Source: an uncultured Sphingomonadaceae bacterium (lineage in GTDB: Bacteria; Pseudomonadota; Alphaproteobacteria; Sphingomonadales; Sphingomonadaceae). From it: a stretch of DNA of 64,000 nt. The stretch covers positions 13,570 through 77,569 of the forward strand of contig CAMLGC010000005.1 of the NCBI GenBank assembly GCA_946479505.1, read 5' to 3'. Below are positions 1-8,634 of the stretch, piece by piece. The notes under the pieces were generated by a model. It was given only the letters and a program-made list of their open reading frames with translations, did not search any database and was not told the DNA's origin. How positions within the stretch are numbered: position 1 is the stretch's first letter; each line of letters opens with the position of its first letter. The position numbers were made by a program, and so were the translations under genes.

Positions 1-146
1 TGCTCACCAACAACCCGGCCAAGGTGGCGGGGCTCGAAGCGGCCGACGTGCGCGTGATCGAGCGCGTCCCGCACCACCTGCCGCCCAATCCGCACAACGA
101 ACGCTATCTCGCCACCAAGCGCGATCGCACAGGACACCAGCTCTGA
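1..146 (+). CDS. ribA: GTP cyclohydrolase II, C-terminal end (cut by window edge)
   Basis: The last 47 codons of a gene entering from the left, read in the frame that starts at base 3 and stops with TGA at 144-146. The tail carries NNPAKV and PNPHNERYLATK, which are typical of the C-terminus of GTP cyclohydrolase II. That enzyme opens the imidazole ring of GTP in the first step of riboflavin synthesis. It matters here because the fused cyclohydrolase-like domain of ribBX (52959-54107) lacks the zinc-binding cysteines, so this separate gene is probably the working enzyme. The catalytic region lies outside the window. The stop overlaps the proposed CTG start of the next gene. Confidence 0.8.
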   Translation, partial: LTNNPAKVAGLEAADVRVIERVPHHLPPNPHNERYLATKRDRTGHQL

Positions 147-823
147 CGAGCGATCATCCGCTCGACCGGCCAGTCTGGACCGCGCTGAAGACGCGGCAGG
201 CGAAATTCGCTGTGGGCGATAATCGCGCGATGCGCTTCGATCCCGAGATCGCGCTGTTTGCGGCGGCGGCCGACAGCACGGACGAAAATCTTGCAGCATT
301 GGCTGGCCTGATCCCCGCAGGTGACCCGATCGGACTCGTCGAGCGCAGCGCGCCTGCGCTTCCCGCAGGCGTGCTTACGATACGACAGGCTTGGTGCGTG
401 CAGATGGTCGCGACGCATCTGTCGGTGTCCGCGCCAGCGTTCGAGGTCGTCCCGCTCGGCGATGCCGATGCGCCCGACATGCTCGAGCTGGCGACGCTCA
501 CCGAGCCGGGGCCTTTCTTCGGACGGACGCACGCGCTTGGTGGCTTCGTGGGCGTACGCGAGGACGGGCGGCTGGTCGCGATGGCGGGCGAGCGGCTCAA
601 GGTGCCGGGTTTCACCGAGGTGAGCGGCGTATGCACGCGGCCCGGCTTCCGCGGGCGGGGCTATGCGGCCGGGCTGCTCGGCCTTGTCGCGCGCCGGATC
701 GTCGACCGCGGTGAGACGCCGTTCCTCCACGCCTATGCCGATCATGCGAGCACGATCGCGCTCTACGAGCGGCTCGGCTTCGAGGTCCGCGCGCGGATGG
801 CCTACACAATTGGCCGGAGGTAA
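143..823 (+). CDS. GNAT family N-acetyltransferase, proposed CTG start
   Basis: A GNAT acetyltransferase of about 226 residues; the acetyl acceptor is unknown. The acetyl-CoA loop is visible as GVCTRPGFRGRGYAAGL (about residues 160-176), followed by a conserved AxxLYERLGFE near the end. The first GTG is at 212 (203 residues), but the same frame is open upstream and encodes HPLDRPVWTAL, which I recognise as the usual N-terminus of this family in sphingomonads. No ATG, GTG or TTG precedes it. A CTG at 143 overlaps the ribA stop (CTGA) and has AGGA eight bases upstream, so I place the start there. The fallback is 212. It is probably cotranscribed with ribA. Confidence 0.75.
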   Translation: MTSDHPLDRPVWTALKTRQAKFAVGDNRAMRFDPEIALFAAAADSTDENLAALAGLIPAGDPIGLVERSAPALPAGVLTIRQAWCVQMVATHLSVSAPAFEVVPLGDADAPDMLELATLTEPGPFFGRTHALGGFVGVREDGRLVAMAGERLKVPGFTEVSGVCTRPGFRGRGYAAGLLGLVARRIVDRGETPFLHAYADHASTIALYERLGFEVRARMAYTIGRR

Positions 824-900
824 CCCCGCCGCTCCCTCCCGATGGAACGATTGCGTCGCTCGACGCTTTCAAAAGGCCATTCGCGATAGGAGATCGGGAC

Positions 901-1107
901 GTGGCCAAGGCTCTCGACAGTTTCACCATTACGCCGGCGGGCGACGACTATCTGCTCCAGATCGAGGACGAGGACGGCGAGGCGCACGAATGGACGCTGA
1001 GCTTCGACCAGATCGACCTGATCGTCGAGGAGCTCGACCAACTTCTCGATTCCGAGGAAGAGGAGGAGCTGACCGTCGAGGACGCCGAGGAATCCGACGA
1101 GGGCTGA
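901..1107 (+). CDS. Very acidic 68-residue conserved-type protein
   Basis: A small GTG-start gene 77 bases after the acetyltransferase, preceded by a purine-rich stretch (ATAGGAGATCGGGAC) that gives a good ribosome binding site. The product has 26 Asp/Glu among 68 residues and one Lys. It ends in a run of five Glu followed by more acidic residues. It has no signal peptide or membrane segment and no family name that I recognise. The strong ribosome binding site and clean composition support a real gene. Strong acidity could suit binding to a basic partner or imitation of DNA, but this is only inference. Confidence 0.7.
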   Translation: MAKALDSFTITPAGDDYLLQIEDEDGEAHEWTLSFDQIDLIVEELDQLLDSEEEEELTVEDAEESDEG

Positions 1108-1270
1108 AGCGCCGCCGCCGGTCAGCGCTGCACGAGCGGCGCGGCGATGGCGCGGGCGTGCTGCTCAAGATCAAGACAGGCGCGGTCGCGGCCACCGGCT
1201 TGCGCGCGCCTTTCGGGCTCGAACAGGCCGGCCGCTGATCCATCGGCGCAACCCTCGGGAATGCCGTCGA

Positions 1271-1984
1271 CTATCTGTTTGCCCCGCTCGAGGATACCGC
1301 CGCGGGCGCATTCCGCACGGAATAGCCAATCAACCGCGCGATCTCGGCGAAATCGGCGGCAACCGCATCGACGCCGATCGATCGCAGCGTCTCGGCGTGA
1401 TCGGGCGGGCAATGACGGCCCGCGCACAACCCGATGACAAACGCCCCCGACGCGACCGCGCCGGTCGCACCGACGGGCGAATCCTCAATGATCGCGCAAG
1501 TTTCGATCGGCACGCCGAGCGCGCAAGCAGCGTGGAGATAGAGATCGGGCGCGGGCTTGCCACGCGCGACATGCTCGCGGCCCGAAAAGATCATCTCGCC
1601 GAAATCGTCGCGCAGGCCGAGATGATCGAGATGAGTCTCGATCCAGCGCGTCGAGCTCGACGAGGCGATCGCCTTGGGAAAAGTCCGCGGCAGACCTCGC
1701 ACGAAGGCGATCCCCCCCGCCACCGCGTCGAGCCCGTCGGCGAGCACCCGCGCGTCCTCCTCGGCACGCGCCGCATGGAAATCGTCCGGAAGCGTGCGGC
1801 CGATGCGGCGCTCGATCGCGGCGGTGAAGTCCGCGCCGGCGAGGCCCATATAGCGCGCCATTGCCTCCTCGGGCGTGTGCGGGTGGCCGAGCGCGGTAAG
1901 ATAGCGGGCGATCTGCGCGTTGCCGGCATATTCGCTTTCGAGCAGCACGCCGTCGAAGTCGAAGATCAGCGCGTCGAATTTCAT
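1271..1984 (-). CDS. HAD-superfamily phosphatase, beta-phosphoglucomutase type
   Basis: A 237-residue haloacid dehalogenase-like hydrolase. Motif I is FDFDGVLLES at the N-terminus, with the nucleophile Asp and acid/base Asp. Motif II is ASSSS near residue 115, the motif III lysine is in GKPAPDLYL, and motif IV is IIEDSPVG. The helical cap after motif I places it with subfamily I, which acts on small phosphorylated metabolites such as sugar phosphates. The substrate cannot be told from sequence. Its ATG overlaps the stop of the upstream YggS gene (ATGA), so the two are translationally coupled. Confidence 0.85.
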   Translation of the reverse strand: MKFDALIFDFDGVLLESEYAGNAQIARYLTALGHPHTPEEAMARYMGLAGADFTAAIERRIGRTLPDDFHAARAEEDARVLADGLDAVAGGIAFVRGLPRTFPKAIASSSSTRWIETHLDHLGLRDDFGEMIFSGREHVARGKPAPDLYLHAACALGVPIETCAIIEDSPVGATGAVASGAFVIGLCAGRHCPPDHAETLRSIGVDAVAADFAEIARLIGYSVRNAPAAVSSSGANR

Positions 1985-2649
1985 GTCCGCGCGCCGAACA
2001 ACGCCGTGCCGACGCGGACATGGGTGGCGCCCAGTGTCAGCGCGGTCGGATAATCGCTCGACATCCCCATGCTGAGGCACGCCATGCCTTCCTCGCGCGC
2101 GAGTTTGGCGAGAAGCGCGAAATAGGGCGCAGGTTCGCGATCGGCGGGTGGCAAGCACATAAGCCCGGCGACCGGGAGCCCAGCCGCGCGCGCCTCCGCG
2201 AGCAGAGATGGCAGATCGGCGATCGCGGCACCGCCCTTCTGCTCCTCGGCACCGATATTGACCTGGATGAAGCAATCGGGGCGACGCCCTGCCTTGTCCA
2301 TCGCACGCGCGAGCGCCGTCACCAGCGAGGATCGGTCGACCGAATGGATCGCGTCGAACAGAGCGACAGCATCGTCGGCCTTGTTCGACTGGAGCTGGCC
2401 AACGAGGTGCAGGCGGATATCGGGTGCGGCCTCGCGCAACGCAGGCCATTTTGCCTCGGCTTCCTGGATGCGGTTTTCGCCGAAGACACGCTGCCCTTCG
2501 GCGATCAGCGGGCCGATCGCCGCCGCGGGACGCGTCTTGGAGACGGCGATCAGCGTCACTGCGGCAGGATCGCGGCCGGCCGTCTTCGTGGCTCTGGCGA
2601 TGGCGGCATGAACCTCGGCAAGGCGCTGGGCAGGATCGTCGATCGGCAT
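1981..2649 (-). CDS. YggS family PLP homeostasis protein
   Basis: A 222-residue YggS/PROSC family protein, a PLP-binding TIM-barrel protein without known catalysis that buffers pyridoxal phosphate in the cytoplasm. The PLP lysine lies in LIAVSKTRP near residue 30. Other family marks are VFGENRIQEA, HLVGQLQSNK, QVNIG, LSMGMSSDY and VRVGTALFG. An upstream extension to 2772 is open, but homology starts at MPIDDPAQR, so ATG 2649 is chosen. It is transcribed away from the thiE-like gene, and 22 bases separate the two starts. Confidence 0.9.
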   Translation of the reverse strand: MPIDDPAQRLAEVHAAIARATKTAGRDPAAVTLIAVSKTRPAAAIGPLIAEGQRVFGENRIQEAEAKWPALREAAPDIRLHLVGQLQSNKADDAVALFDAIHSVDRSSLVTALARAMDKAGRRPDCFIQVNIGAEEQKGGAAIADLPSLLAEARAAGLPVAGLMCLPPADREPAPYFALLAKLAREEGMACLSMGMSSDYPTALTLGATHVRVGTALFGART

Positions 2650-2671
2650 CGGCGCTGCTATAGGGAGCGCC

Positions 2672-3202
2672 GTGCCGCGCCGCCACCCACCTCGCACCTG
2701 GCTGATGACCGACGAGCGGATCGGCGATGCGCTCTGGGCTGCGATCGAGGCGCTACCGCGTGGAAGCGGCATCGTCTTCCGCCATTATCACACCCCCCTG
2801 GCCGAGCGGCGGCGGCTGTTCGCGGCCGTGCGGGCGGTGGCGCGCCGGCGCGGGCTCGTCCTCGTCCGCGCCGGCGCCCGTCGGTTGGGCCCATGCGAGG
2901 ACGGGGTCCACAATGCGCGGCGACGGCCGGCACGCGGTCTTCTGACGCGCGCCGTGCATTCGCTCGGCGAGGCGCGCGGGGCCGCGCGTGCGGGTGCCGA
3001 TCTGATTTTTGTCTCGCCCGTTTTCGCCACACGATCGCATCCCGGCGCGCGAGCGCTCGGCACCACCAATGCGCTCCGCATCGCCCGTATATTCGGCGGC
3101 CGCGCAATCGCGCTCGGTGGCGTCACGCGCGCCGAGGGCAAACTGCTGATGCGGCAGGGCTTCTATGGCTGGGCCGCAATCGATGCCTGGAAAGCGCCGT
3201 AG
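2672..3202 (+). CDS. Thiamine phosphate synthase-like (TenI) protein, degenerate
   Basis: A 176-residue protein of the ThiE/TenI superfamily. C-terminal barrel elements are present: HSLGEARGAARAGADLIFVSPVF, then GTTNALRIA and AIALGGVT. It is shorter than normal ThiE (about 210 residues). The N-terminal pyrophosphate-binding strand (usually QLREK) reads VFRHYHT, and the following Lys/Asp motif is not recognisable. It may be a TenI-like or changed enzyme and not a true thiamine phosphate synthase. The start is GTG 2672; ATG 2705 is an alternative. It is divergent from the YggS-HAD pair. Confidence 0.75.
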   Translation: MPRRHPPRTWLMTDERIGDALWAAIEALPRGSGIVFRHYHTPLAERRRLFAAVRAVARRRGLVLVRAGARRLGPCEDGVHNARRRPARGLLTRAVHSLGEARGAARAGADLIFVSPVFATRSHPGARALGTTNALRIARIFGGRAIALGGVTRAEGKLLMRQGFYGWAAIDAWKAP

Positions 3203-3238
3203 CGCGGGATGAGCAGTCGGGCCCGCAGCGCCGACGTA

Positions 3239-3967
3239 TCAGAACCGGAAGGCAGTGCCGATATAGACCGCCTGGCTGTCGCGGCGATCGTCGGCGAGAC
3301 GCTGGAGCCGATCGCGATCGCGCTCGGATTTGTAGCGCACGCCTGCGGTGAGATCGAGGTTGCGCGTCAGCGAATAGGAGCCGCCGACGTCGATCGAGTA
3401 GCTCGGATCCTCGGCGACCAGGCGCGGCGTATTGTCGAGCGGCTTCGAGGCGGTCGCCTTGACACGGCCGGAGACGCGATGGCCGGTATAGCTCACGCCC
3501 ATGTCGAGCGATTGACTGCTCCCCGGCTTGCCGCCCAGATCGACATGGGTGATGTCGCCCGAAAGTGCGAACTGTTTCCACCCGACCGCGACACCGATAT
3601 TGTAGGCGATCGGCGCGACGCTGACCGTGCTCGACGGTGCCACGGTGCGCGATGCGCTCTCGGTGCTGGCATGCGAGGTGCGTCCGCGGACTGCAACCGT
3701 CACCGCGTGATGACCGTCGTCATGTGCTTCGGATGGCGTGAAGCGAAAACCGCTGGCGCCCAGCCCACTACGCGCGAGCGCGGCGGCGAGCTTGGGATCG
3801 GCCGAGGCCGGCGTGAACGAACCGATCCCGCCTTCCATCCCGAGCGTGACGGCACCATGTGGCCGCGCGCGTTTGCCATGATCGGGCGCGCCGAGTGCAG
3901 GCACGGCGATACCGGCAGCGACGAGCGCCACCAGCCCTACACCAGCCAGGACCCGATTTCCGATCAC
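3239..3967 (-). CDS. Outer-membrane beta-barrel-like exported protein
   Basis: A 242-residue exported protein. A GTG start at 3967 has AAAGG six bases upstream and gives the signal peptide VIGNRVLAGVGLVALVAAG ending near AVPALGA. The body alternates Gly/Ser/Thr with aromatic residues in strand-like segments (YNIGVAVGWKQFALSGDITHV, YSIDVGGSYSLTRNLDLTAGV) and ends in FRF. A terminal Phe is a usual assembly signal of outer-membrane barrels. I infer a porin-like or envelope protein of unknown cargo; no specific family is recognised. It faces the DUF3576 lipoprotein gene across a 174-base gap. Confidence 0.7.
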   Translation of the reverse strand: MIGNRVLAGVGLVALVAAGIAVPALGAPDHGKRARPHGAVTLGMEGGIGSFTPASADPKLAAALARSGLGASGFRFTPSEAHDDGHHAVTVAVRGRTSHASTESASRTVAPSSTVSVAPIAYNIGVAVGWKQFALSGDITHVDLGGKPGSSQSLDMGVSYTGHRVSGRVKATASKPLDNTPRLVAEDPSYSIDVGGSYSLTRNLDLTAGVRYKSERDRDRLQRLADDRRDSQAVYIGTAFRF

Positions 3968-4141
3968 ATCCGACCTTTCGTTATCGCTACCGCAACTACC
4001 ACGAATCGCGTGCCCAGTTCCACTGCGGGGAGTCGTTTCCGTGCAAGTGTTGCACCATCTCCACAGAGGCCCGCGCTTGCGGGAGACGTGGAGCATCTAT
4101 AGAGGCGGTGCGACCCCCATTTTCGCTCAGGGAAACCGCCA

Positions 4142-4573
4142 ATGAACCGCCCGTTGCGCACCGCGATCGTGGTTTCGCTTCTTCTCCCGCTCGTCGCCTG
4201 CGGCGGGCGCGAACGCCCGCAGGCCGATCTCGCCGCATCGCGGACGACGACGATCGGCGTCAACGCCTATCTATGGCGCGCGACGCTCGACACGCTTTCG
4301 TTCATGCCGCTGCTCCAGACCGATTCGAACGGCGGGGTGATCGTGACCGACTGGTACGTCAACCCGAACACGCCCGCCGAGCGGATGAAGGTGACCGTCT
4401 CGATCCTCGACAAGGATCTGCGCGCCGATGCGCTGCGCGTCGCAGCGCTGCGGCAGATCAACCAGAGCGGCACCTGGGTCGATGCGCCGGTCCAGGCGGC
4501 GACGGTCCAGAAGCTCGCCGACATCATCTTGACGCGCGCGCGCGATCTGCGTCGCACGGCCGTCGTCGGATAG
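4142..4573 (+). CDS. DUF3576 domain-containing lipoprotein
   Basis: A 143-residue lipoprotein. The signal segment is followed by the lipobox LVACG, so Cys20 would be acylated. The remainder ([23 protein letters not shown], then [20 protein letters not shown]) matches DUF3576, a family of unknown function found directly upstream of leuS in alphaproteobacteria. Its position 13 bases before leuS and in the same run as lptE suggests an envelope role, but this is inference from context. Confidence 0.85.
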   Translation: MNRPLRTAIVVSLLLPLVACGGRERPQADLAASRTTTIGVNAYLWRATLDTLSFMPLLQTDSNGGVIVTDWYVNPNTPAERMKVTVSILDKDLRADALRVAALRQINQSGTWVDAPVQAATVQKLADIILTRARDLRRTAVVG

Positions 4574-4586
4574 GATTGCTCGCTTC

Positions 4587-7085
4587 ATGGCGTCACGCTT
4601 CAACGCGCTGAAGGCGGACGCGGCCTGGCAGAAGGTGTGGGAGGAGAACCGTACCTTCGCCGCGCGCGACGATTCTTCAAAGCCCCACGCCTATGTGCTC
4701 GAGATGTTTCCGTATCCCTCGGGGCGGATCCACATGGGGCATGTGCGCAACTACACGATGGGCGACGTGCTCGCGCGCTACAAGCGCATGACCGGCCACG
4801 AGGTGCTGCACCCGATGGGGTGGGACGCGTTCGGCATGCCTGCCGAGAATGCCGCGATGGAAAAGCATGTTCATCCCGGCGACTGGACGCGCACCAATAT
4901 CGCGACGATGAAGGCGCAGTTGAAGCGCCTCGGCTTCGCGCTCGACTGGACGCGCGAACTCGCAACCTGCGACCCCGATTATTACGGGCAGGAACAGGCG
5001 CTGTTCCTCGATCTGTATGCGGCGGGCCTCGTCTATCGCAAGGAATCGGCGGTCAATTGGGATCCGGTCGACATGACGGTGCTCGCCAACGAGCAGGTGA
5101 TCGACGGCCGCGGCTGGCGCTCGGGCGCGCTCGTCGAGAAGCGCAAGCTGAGCCAGTGGTTCCTGAAGATCACCGACTTCGCCGAGGAACTGCTCGACGG
5201 ATTGAAGGGGCTCGACCAGTGGCCCGACAAGGTCAAGCTGATGCAGGAGAACTGGATCGGCAAGAGCCAAGGGCTGACGTTCCGCTTCGCGCTCGAGGGG
5301 AGCAGCGAGGAAATCGAGGTTTTCTCCACCCGCCCCGACACGATCTTCGGCGCGAGCTTCGTCGCCGTGGCGGCCGATCACCCGATCGCGCGGGCCGTGG
5401 CGGCGAATAGTCCCGAAGCGATCGCGTTCATCGAACGCTGCAAGCAAGGCGGCACGACCGCGGCCGAGATCGAAACGCAGGATAAACTCGGCTTCGACAC
5501 CGGCCGCAAGGCGATCCATCCGCTTGATTCCGCGATCGAACTGCCCGTCTACATCGCCAATTTCGTGCTGATGGACTATGGCTCGGGCGCCGTCATGGGC
5601 GTCCCCGCGCATGACCAGCGCGACCTGGATTTCGCGCGCAAATACGGCCTCCCCGTTCCCCGCGTCGTCGCCGAAGGCGACCGGACCGACCCTGTGTTCG
5701 AGGGCGACGAGGCCTATACCGGCCCGGGCGCGCTGGTGAATTCCGAGTTCCTCGACGACATGCCTGTCGAAGAGGCCAAGTGCGCCGTCATCGCCCGCGC
5801 CGAAAGCGAAGGCTGGGGCAAGGGCTCGACCGTCTATCGCCTGCGCGACTGGGGCGTGAGCCGCCAGCGTTACTGGGGCACCCCCATCCCGATGCTCCAC
5901 TGCGAAGCGTGCGGCGCGGTGCCGGTGCCGAAGGACCAGCTCCCGGTCGTGCTGCCCGAGGACGTCGCCTTCGACGTTCCCGGCAACCCGCTCGACCGCC
6001 ACCTGACCTGGAAGCACGTCGCCTGCCCCACCTGCGGCGGGGACGCAGTACGCGAGACCGACACGCTCGACACCTTCGTCGATTCGTCGTGGTATTTCAT
6101 TCGCTTCGCCAGCCAGCCCGACGACCAGCCGTTCGATAAAGCGGTCGCCGAGAAGTGGCTCCCCGTCGGCCAATATATCGGCGGAGTCGAGCACGCGATT
6201 CTGCACCTGCTCTACGCCCGCTTCTGGACGCGCGCGCTCAAGCATATCGGCAGCCTCGACGTCGCCGAGCCTTTCGCCGGCCTGTTCACCCAGGGCATGG
6301 TGACGCACGAGACCTATCGCGCGGCCGACGGGCGCTGGCTCTCGCCCGCCGAGGTGCGGGACGGCGTCGAAATCGCGACGGGGCAGCCGGTGGGGGCGGG
6401 TCGCGTCGAGAAGATGTCCAAATCGAAGAAGAACACCGTCGACCCCGAGCCGATCGTCGATCAGTATGGCGCCGACGCGGTGCGCTGGTTCATGCTCTCC
6501 GATTCGCCCCCCGAGCGCGACCTGCCGTGGAGCGAGGCCGGGATCGAGGGATCGTGGCGCTTCGTCCAGCGGCTGTGGCGGCTGTTCGATGGGCTTCAAG
6601 ATGCGCAAGGCGAAGACAAGCCGCTCGACCGGAAGCTTCACCAGACGATCTCGGGTGTCGCCGAGGACATCGAGGCGCTGTCGTTCAACAAGGCCGTCGC
6701 CAAGATCTACGAGTTGGTCGCCGCGATCGAGAAGGCATCCCCATCGGCCTCGCGCACGCAAGCGATCCGCACCCTGATGCGGCTGATCGCGCCGATGGTC
6801 CCGCACGTCGCCGAGGAGGCGTGGGCCGCTACGGGCGAACCGGGCCTGATCGCCGACGCCGCTTGGCCCAAGGTCGATCCCGCGCTGCTGGTCGAGGACG
6901 AGGTTACGATCGCGGTGCAGGTCAACGGCAAGCTGCGCGACACGTTGCTGCTCCCGAAGGGGATGGAGCGATCGGATGTCGAAGCCGCCGCGCTTGCCAG
7001 CGACAAGATCGTGCGCCTGCTCGACGGCAAGCCACCGCGCAAGGTGATTGTGGTGCCCGATCGGCTGGTCAACCTCGTCGCATGA
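4587..7085 (+). CDS. leuS: Leucyl-tRNA synthetase
   Basis: An 832-residue class I synthetase that charges tRNA-Leu in the cytoplasm. The HIGH motif appears as HMGHVRN in [15 protein letters not shown] near residue 45, and KMSKS as KMSKSKKNT near residue 610. Between them lies the editing domain with the threonine-rich STRPDTIFG segment and the [10 protein letters not shown] region. The length is slightly below the usual 860 or so. Its stop overlaps the lptE start (ATGA). A tRNA-Leu gene lies 28 kb to the right. Confidence 0.98.
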   Translation: MASRFNALKADAAWQKVWEENRTFAARDDSSKPHAYVLEMFPYPSGRIHMGHVRNYTMGDVLARYKRMTGHEVLHPMGWDAFGMPAENAAMEKHVHPGDWTRTNIATMKAQLKRLGFALDWTRELATCDPDYYGQEQALFLDLYAAGLVYRKESAVNWDPVDMTVLANEQVIDGRGWRSGALVEKRKLSQWFLKITDFAEELLDGLKGLDQWPDKVKLMQENWIGKSQGLTFRFALEGSSEEIEVFSTRPDTIFGASFVAVAADHPIARAVAANSPEAIAFIERCKQGGTTAAEIETQDKLGFDTGRKAIHPLDSAIELPVYIANFVLMDYGSGAVMGVPAHDQRDLDFARKYGLPVPRVVAEGDRTDPVFEGDEAYTGPGALVNSEFLDDMPVEEAKCAVIARAESEGWGKGSTVYRLRDWGVSRQRYWGTPIPMLHCEACGAVPVPKDQLPVVLPEDVAFDVPGNPLDRHLTWKHVACPTCGGDAVRETDTLDTFVDSSWYFIRFASQPDDQPFDKAVAEKWLPVGQYIGGVEHAILHLLYARFWTRALKHIGSLDVAEPFAGLFTQGMVTHETYRAADGRWLSPAEVRDGVEIATGQPVGAGRVEKMSKSKKNTVDPEPIVDQYGADAVRWFMLSDSPPERDLPWSEAGIEGSWRFVQRLWRLFDGLQDAQGEDKPLDRKLHQTISGVAEDIEALSFNKAVAKIYELVAAIEKASPSASRTQAIRTLMRLIAPMVPHVAEEAWAATGEPGLIADAAWPKVDPALLVEDEVTIAVQVNGKLRDTLLLPKGMERSDVEAAALASDKIVRLLDGKPPRKVIVVPDRLVNLVA

Positions 7086-7573
7086 GGATCGCGGCCGCCC
7101 TGCTGCTGCTGTCGCTTTCGGCTTGCGGGCTCCACCCGCTCTATTCGGGTGGGAGCGGCGGCGCCGTCGCGACCACGCTGTCGCGCGTCGAGGTGGCGCC
7201 GATCGCGGGCAAATCGGGCTGGCTCGTCGCCAATGCGCTGCGTGATCGGCTGCCCGATTCGGGCGCGCCGCCGCTCTATCGGCTCGACATCACGCTCGAC
7301 GACGATATCACCGGGCTCGGCGTGCGCCGTGACGACAGCGTGACGCGCGAGCGGCGGAGCCTGCGCGCCCGCTATCAGCTCGTCGCGCTCGACGGCAACA
7401 CGGTGCTGATCGACGACACTGCCGGATCGGATGCCGGCGTCGATGTGGTCGGCTCCGAGTATGCGACGATCGCGGCCGAGAACAGCGCGCTCGAGCGGCT
7501 TTCTCAGATCGTCGCCGACCAGATCGTGACACGGATCGCGACCTATGCGCGGACGCCACGCGAGGGCCAGTGA
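7082..7573 (+). CDS. lptE: LPS-assembly lipoprotein LptE
   Basis: A 163-residue lipoprotein with signal segment [16 protein letters not shown], where the lipobox Cys is at about residue 15, followed by LHPLYSG, which is characteristic of LptE. LptE sits in the LptD barrel of the outer membrane and completes lipopolysaccharide export. It starts inside the leuS stop (ATGA) and its own stop overlaps the holA start (GTGA). The leuS-lptE-holA order is common in alphaproteobacteria. Confidence 0.9.
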   Translation: MRIAAALLLLSLSACGLHPLYSGGSGGAVATTLSRVEVAPIAGKSGWLVANALRDRLPDSGAPPLYRLDITLDDDITGLGVRRDDSVTRERRSLRARYQLVALDGNTVLIDDTAGSDAGVDVVGSEYATIAAENSALERLSQIVADQIVTRIATYARTPREGQ

Positions 7574-8589
7574 AGGCCAACGCCAACCAGATTCGCGCCG
7601 CACTCGACGCGCCCCGTGCGGACATCCGCCTGTATCTGCTCCACGGACCGGACGAGTCAGGCGCCGCCGAGCTCGCGCAGCGGCTGGCGCGCGCAATGGG
7701 GCCCGAGGCCGAGCGGATCGACATCGAGAGCAGCGCCCTGAGGAGCGATCCGGGGCGGCTCGCCGACGAGGCCGCATCGATCTCGCTGTTCGGCGGGGCG
7801 CGGCACATCCGCGTGAACGGCGCAGGCGAGGAGACGCTCGAGGCGCTCTCGCTGCTGCTCGACGCCGATCAGGCGGGCAATCCGGTCGTCGTCGTGGCGC
7901 CGGGGGTCAAGACGAGCGGCAAGATCGTCAAGCTCGCGCAATCCTCGCCGCGCGCGCTTGTTTTCGGCTGCTATGTACCCGACGGCGCCGACGCCGACCG
8001 AATGGTGGCGCAGATCGCGCGCGATCACGGCCTGCGGACGACCGGCGACACCGCCCGCCGCCTCGCGAGCGCGAGCGGCGGCGACCGGGCGATCGTCGCG
8101 CGCGAGATCGAGAAGCTCGCGCTCTATCTCGATGCCGGCCCCGACAAGCCGGGCGAGATCGACGATGCCGCGCTCGACGCGGTGGGCGCCGATCTGGGCG
8201 AGGCCGAAATGGGCCGCGCGATCGCTGCCGCGGTCGCGGGCCAGGTGGCGGCGATCGGCCCCGAGCTCGCGCGGCTCGCCGACGCCGGCGTCTCGCCGAT
8301 TCCGTTGCTGCGCGGTCTCGTGCGCCGGCTGATAACGATCGCCGAGCTGCGCGCCGAGGTCGATACCGGAGCGAGCATCGACGCGGTGATGGAGCGCAAC
8401 CGCGTCTTCTTCCGAGAAAAGGCCGCGACCGCGCGCGCCGTGCGTGCGTGGCCTGCGGCACGACTCGACGATGCCATCGACCGCCTGCGCGCCGCCGAAC
8501 GCGCGATCATGGCGCCGGGAACGGCGGGCGACATATTGGCGGAACAGGCGTTTCTGGCGGTCGCCCGGCTCGCGGCGCGGAATCGTTGA
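7570..8589 (+). CDS. holA: DNA polymerase III delta subunit
   Basis: A 339-residue clamp-loader delta subunit, which opens the beta clamp during replication. Recognised from overall layout: an N-terminal LYLLHGPDESGAAELAQRLAR segment (AAA+-like but without a functional P-loop), a middle FGCYVPDGADADRMV region and a helical C-terminal collar domain. The start is GTG, overlapping the lptE stop. This is the last gene of the DUF3576-leuS-lptE-holA run, and it converges on parB with 45 bases between them. Confidence 0.93.
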   Translation: MKANANQIRAALDAPRADIRLYLLHGPDESGAAELAQRLARAMGPEAERIDIESSALRSDPGRLADEAASISLFGGARHIRVNGAGEETLEALSLLLDADQAGNPVVVVAPGVKTSGKIVKLAQSSPRALVFGCYVPDGADADRMVAQIARDHGLRTTGDTARRLASASGGDRAIVAREIEKLALYLDAGPDKPGEIDDAALDAVGADLGEAEMGRAIAAAVAGQVAAIGPELARLADAGVSPIPLLRGLVRRLITIAELRAEVDTGASIDAVMERNRVFFREKAATARAVRAWPAARLDDAIDRLRAAERAIMAPGTAGDILAEQAFLAVARLAARNR

Positions 8590-8634
8590 GGGCCGGCGTT
8601 CCCCGCTAAAATTCGAATACAGGCCTGAGACCGA

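Noticed and set aside
1122..1300. Minus-strand peptide ending with CLDLEQHARAIAAPLVQR after the HAD gene
   Set aside because: The composition looks protein-like, but there is no ATG, GTG or TTG start outside the HAD gene and no family is recognised.
1271..2686. A single long minus-strand open frame of about 471 codons spanning the HAD and YggS genes
   Set aside because: Only the part from ATG 1984 matches a family. The upstream part is the wrong frame of the YggS gene, which has its own intact frame.
4677..6806. 709-codon open frame antisense to leuS
   Set aside because: A GC-rich shadow frame. leuS has all its motifs on the plus strand; the antisense product has no recognisable domain.
8605..8634. 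ATTCGAATAC resembling a tRNA T-loop between holA and parB
   Set aside because: No acceptor or anticodon stem can be folded around it.
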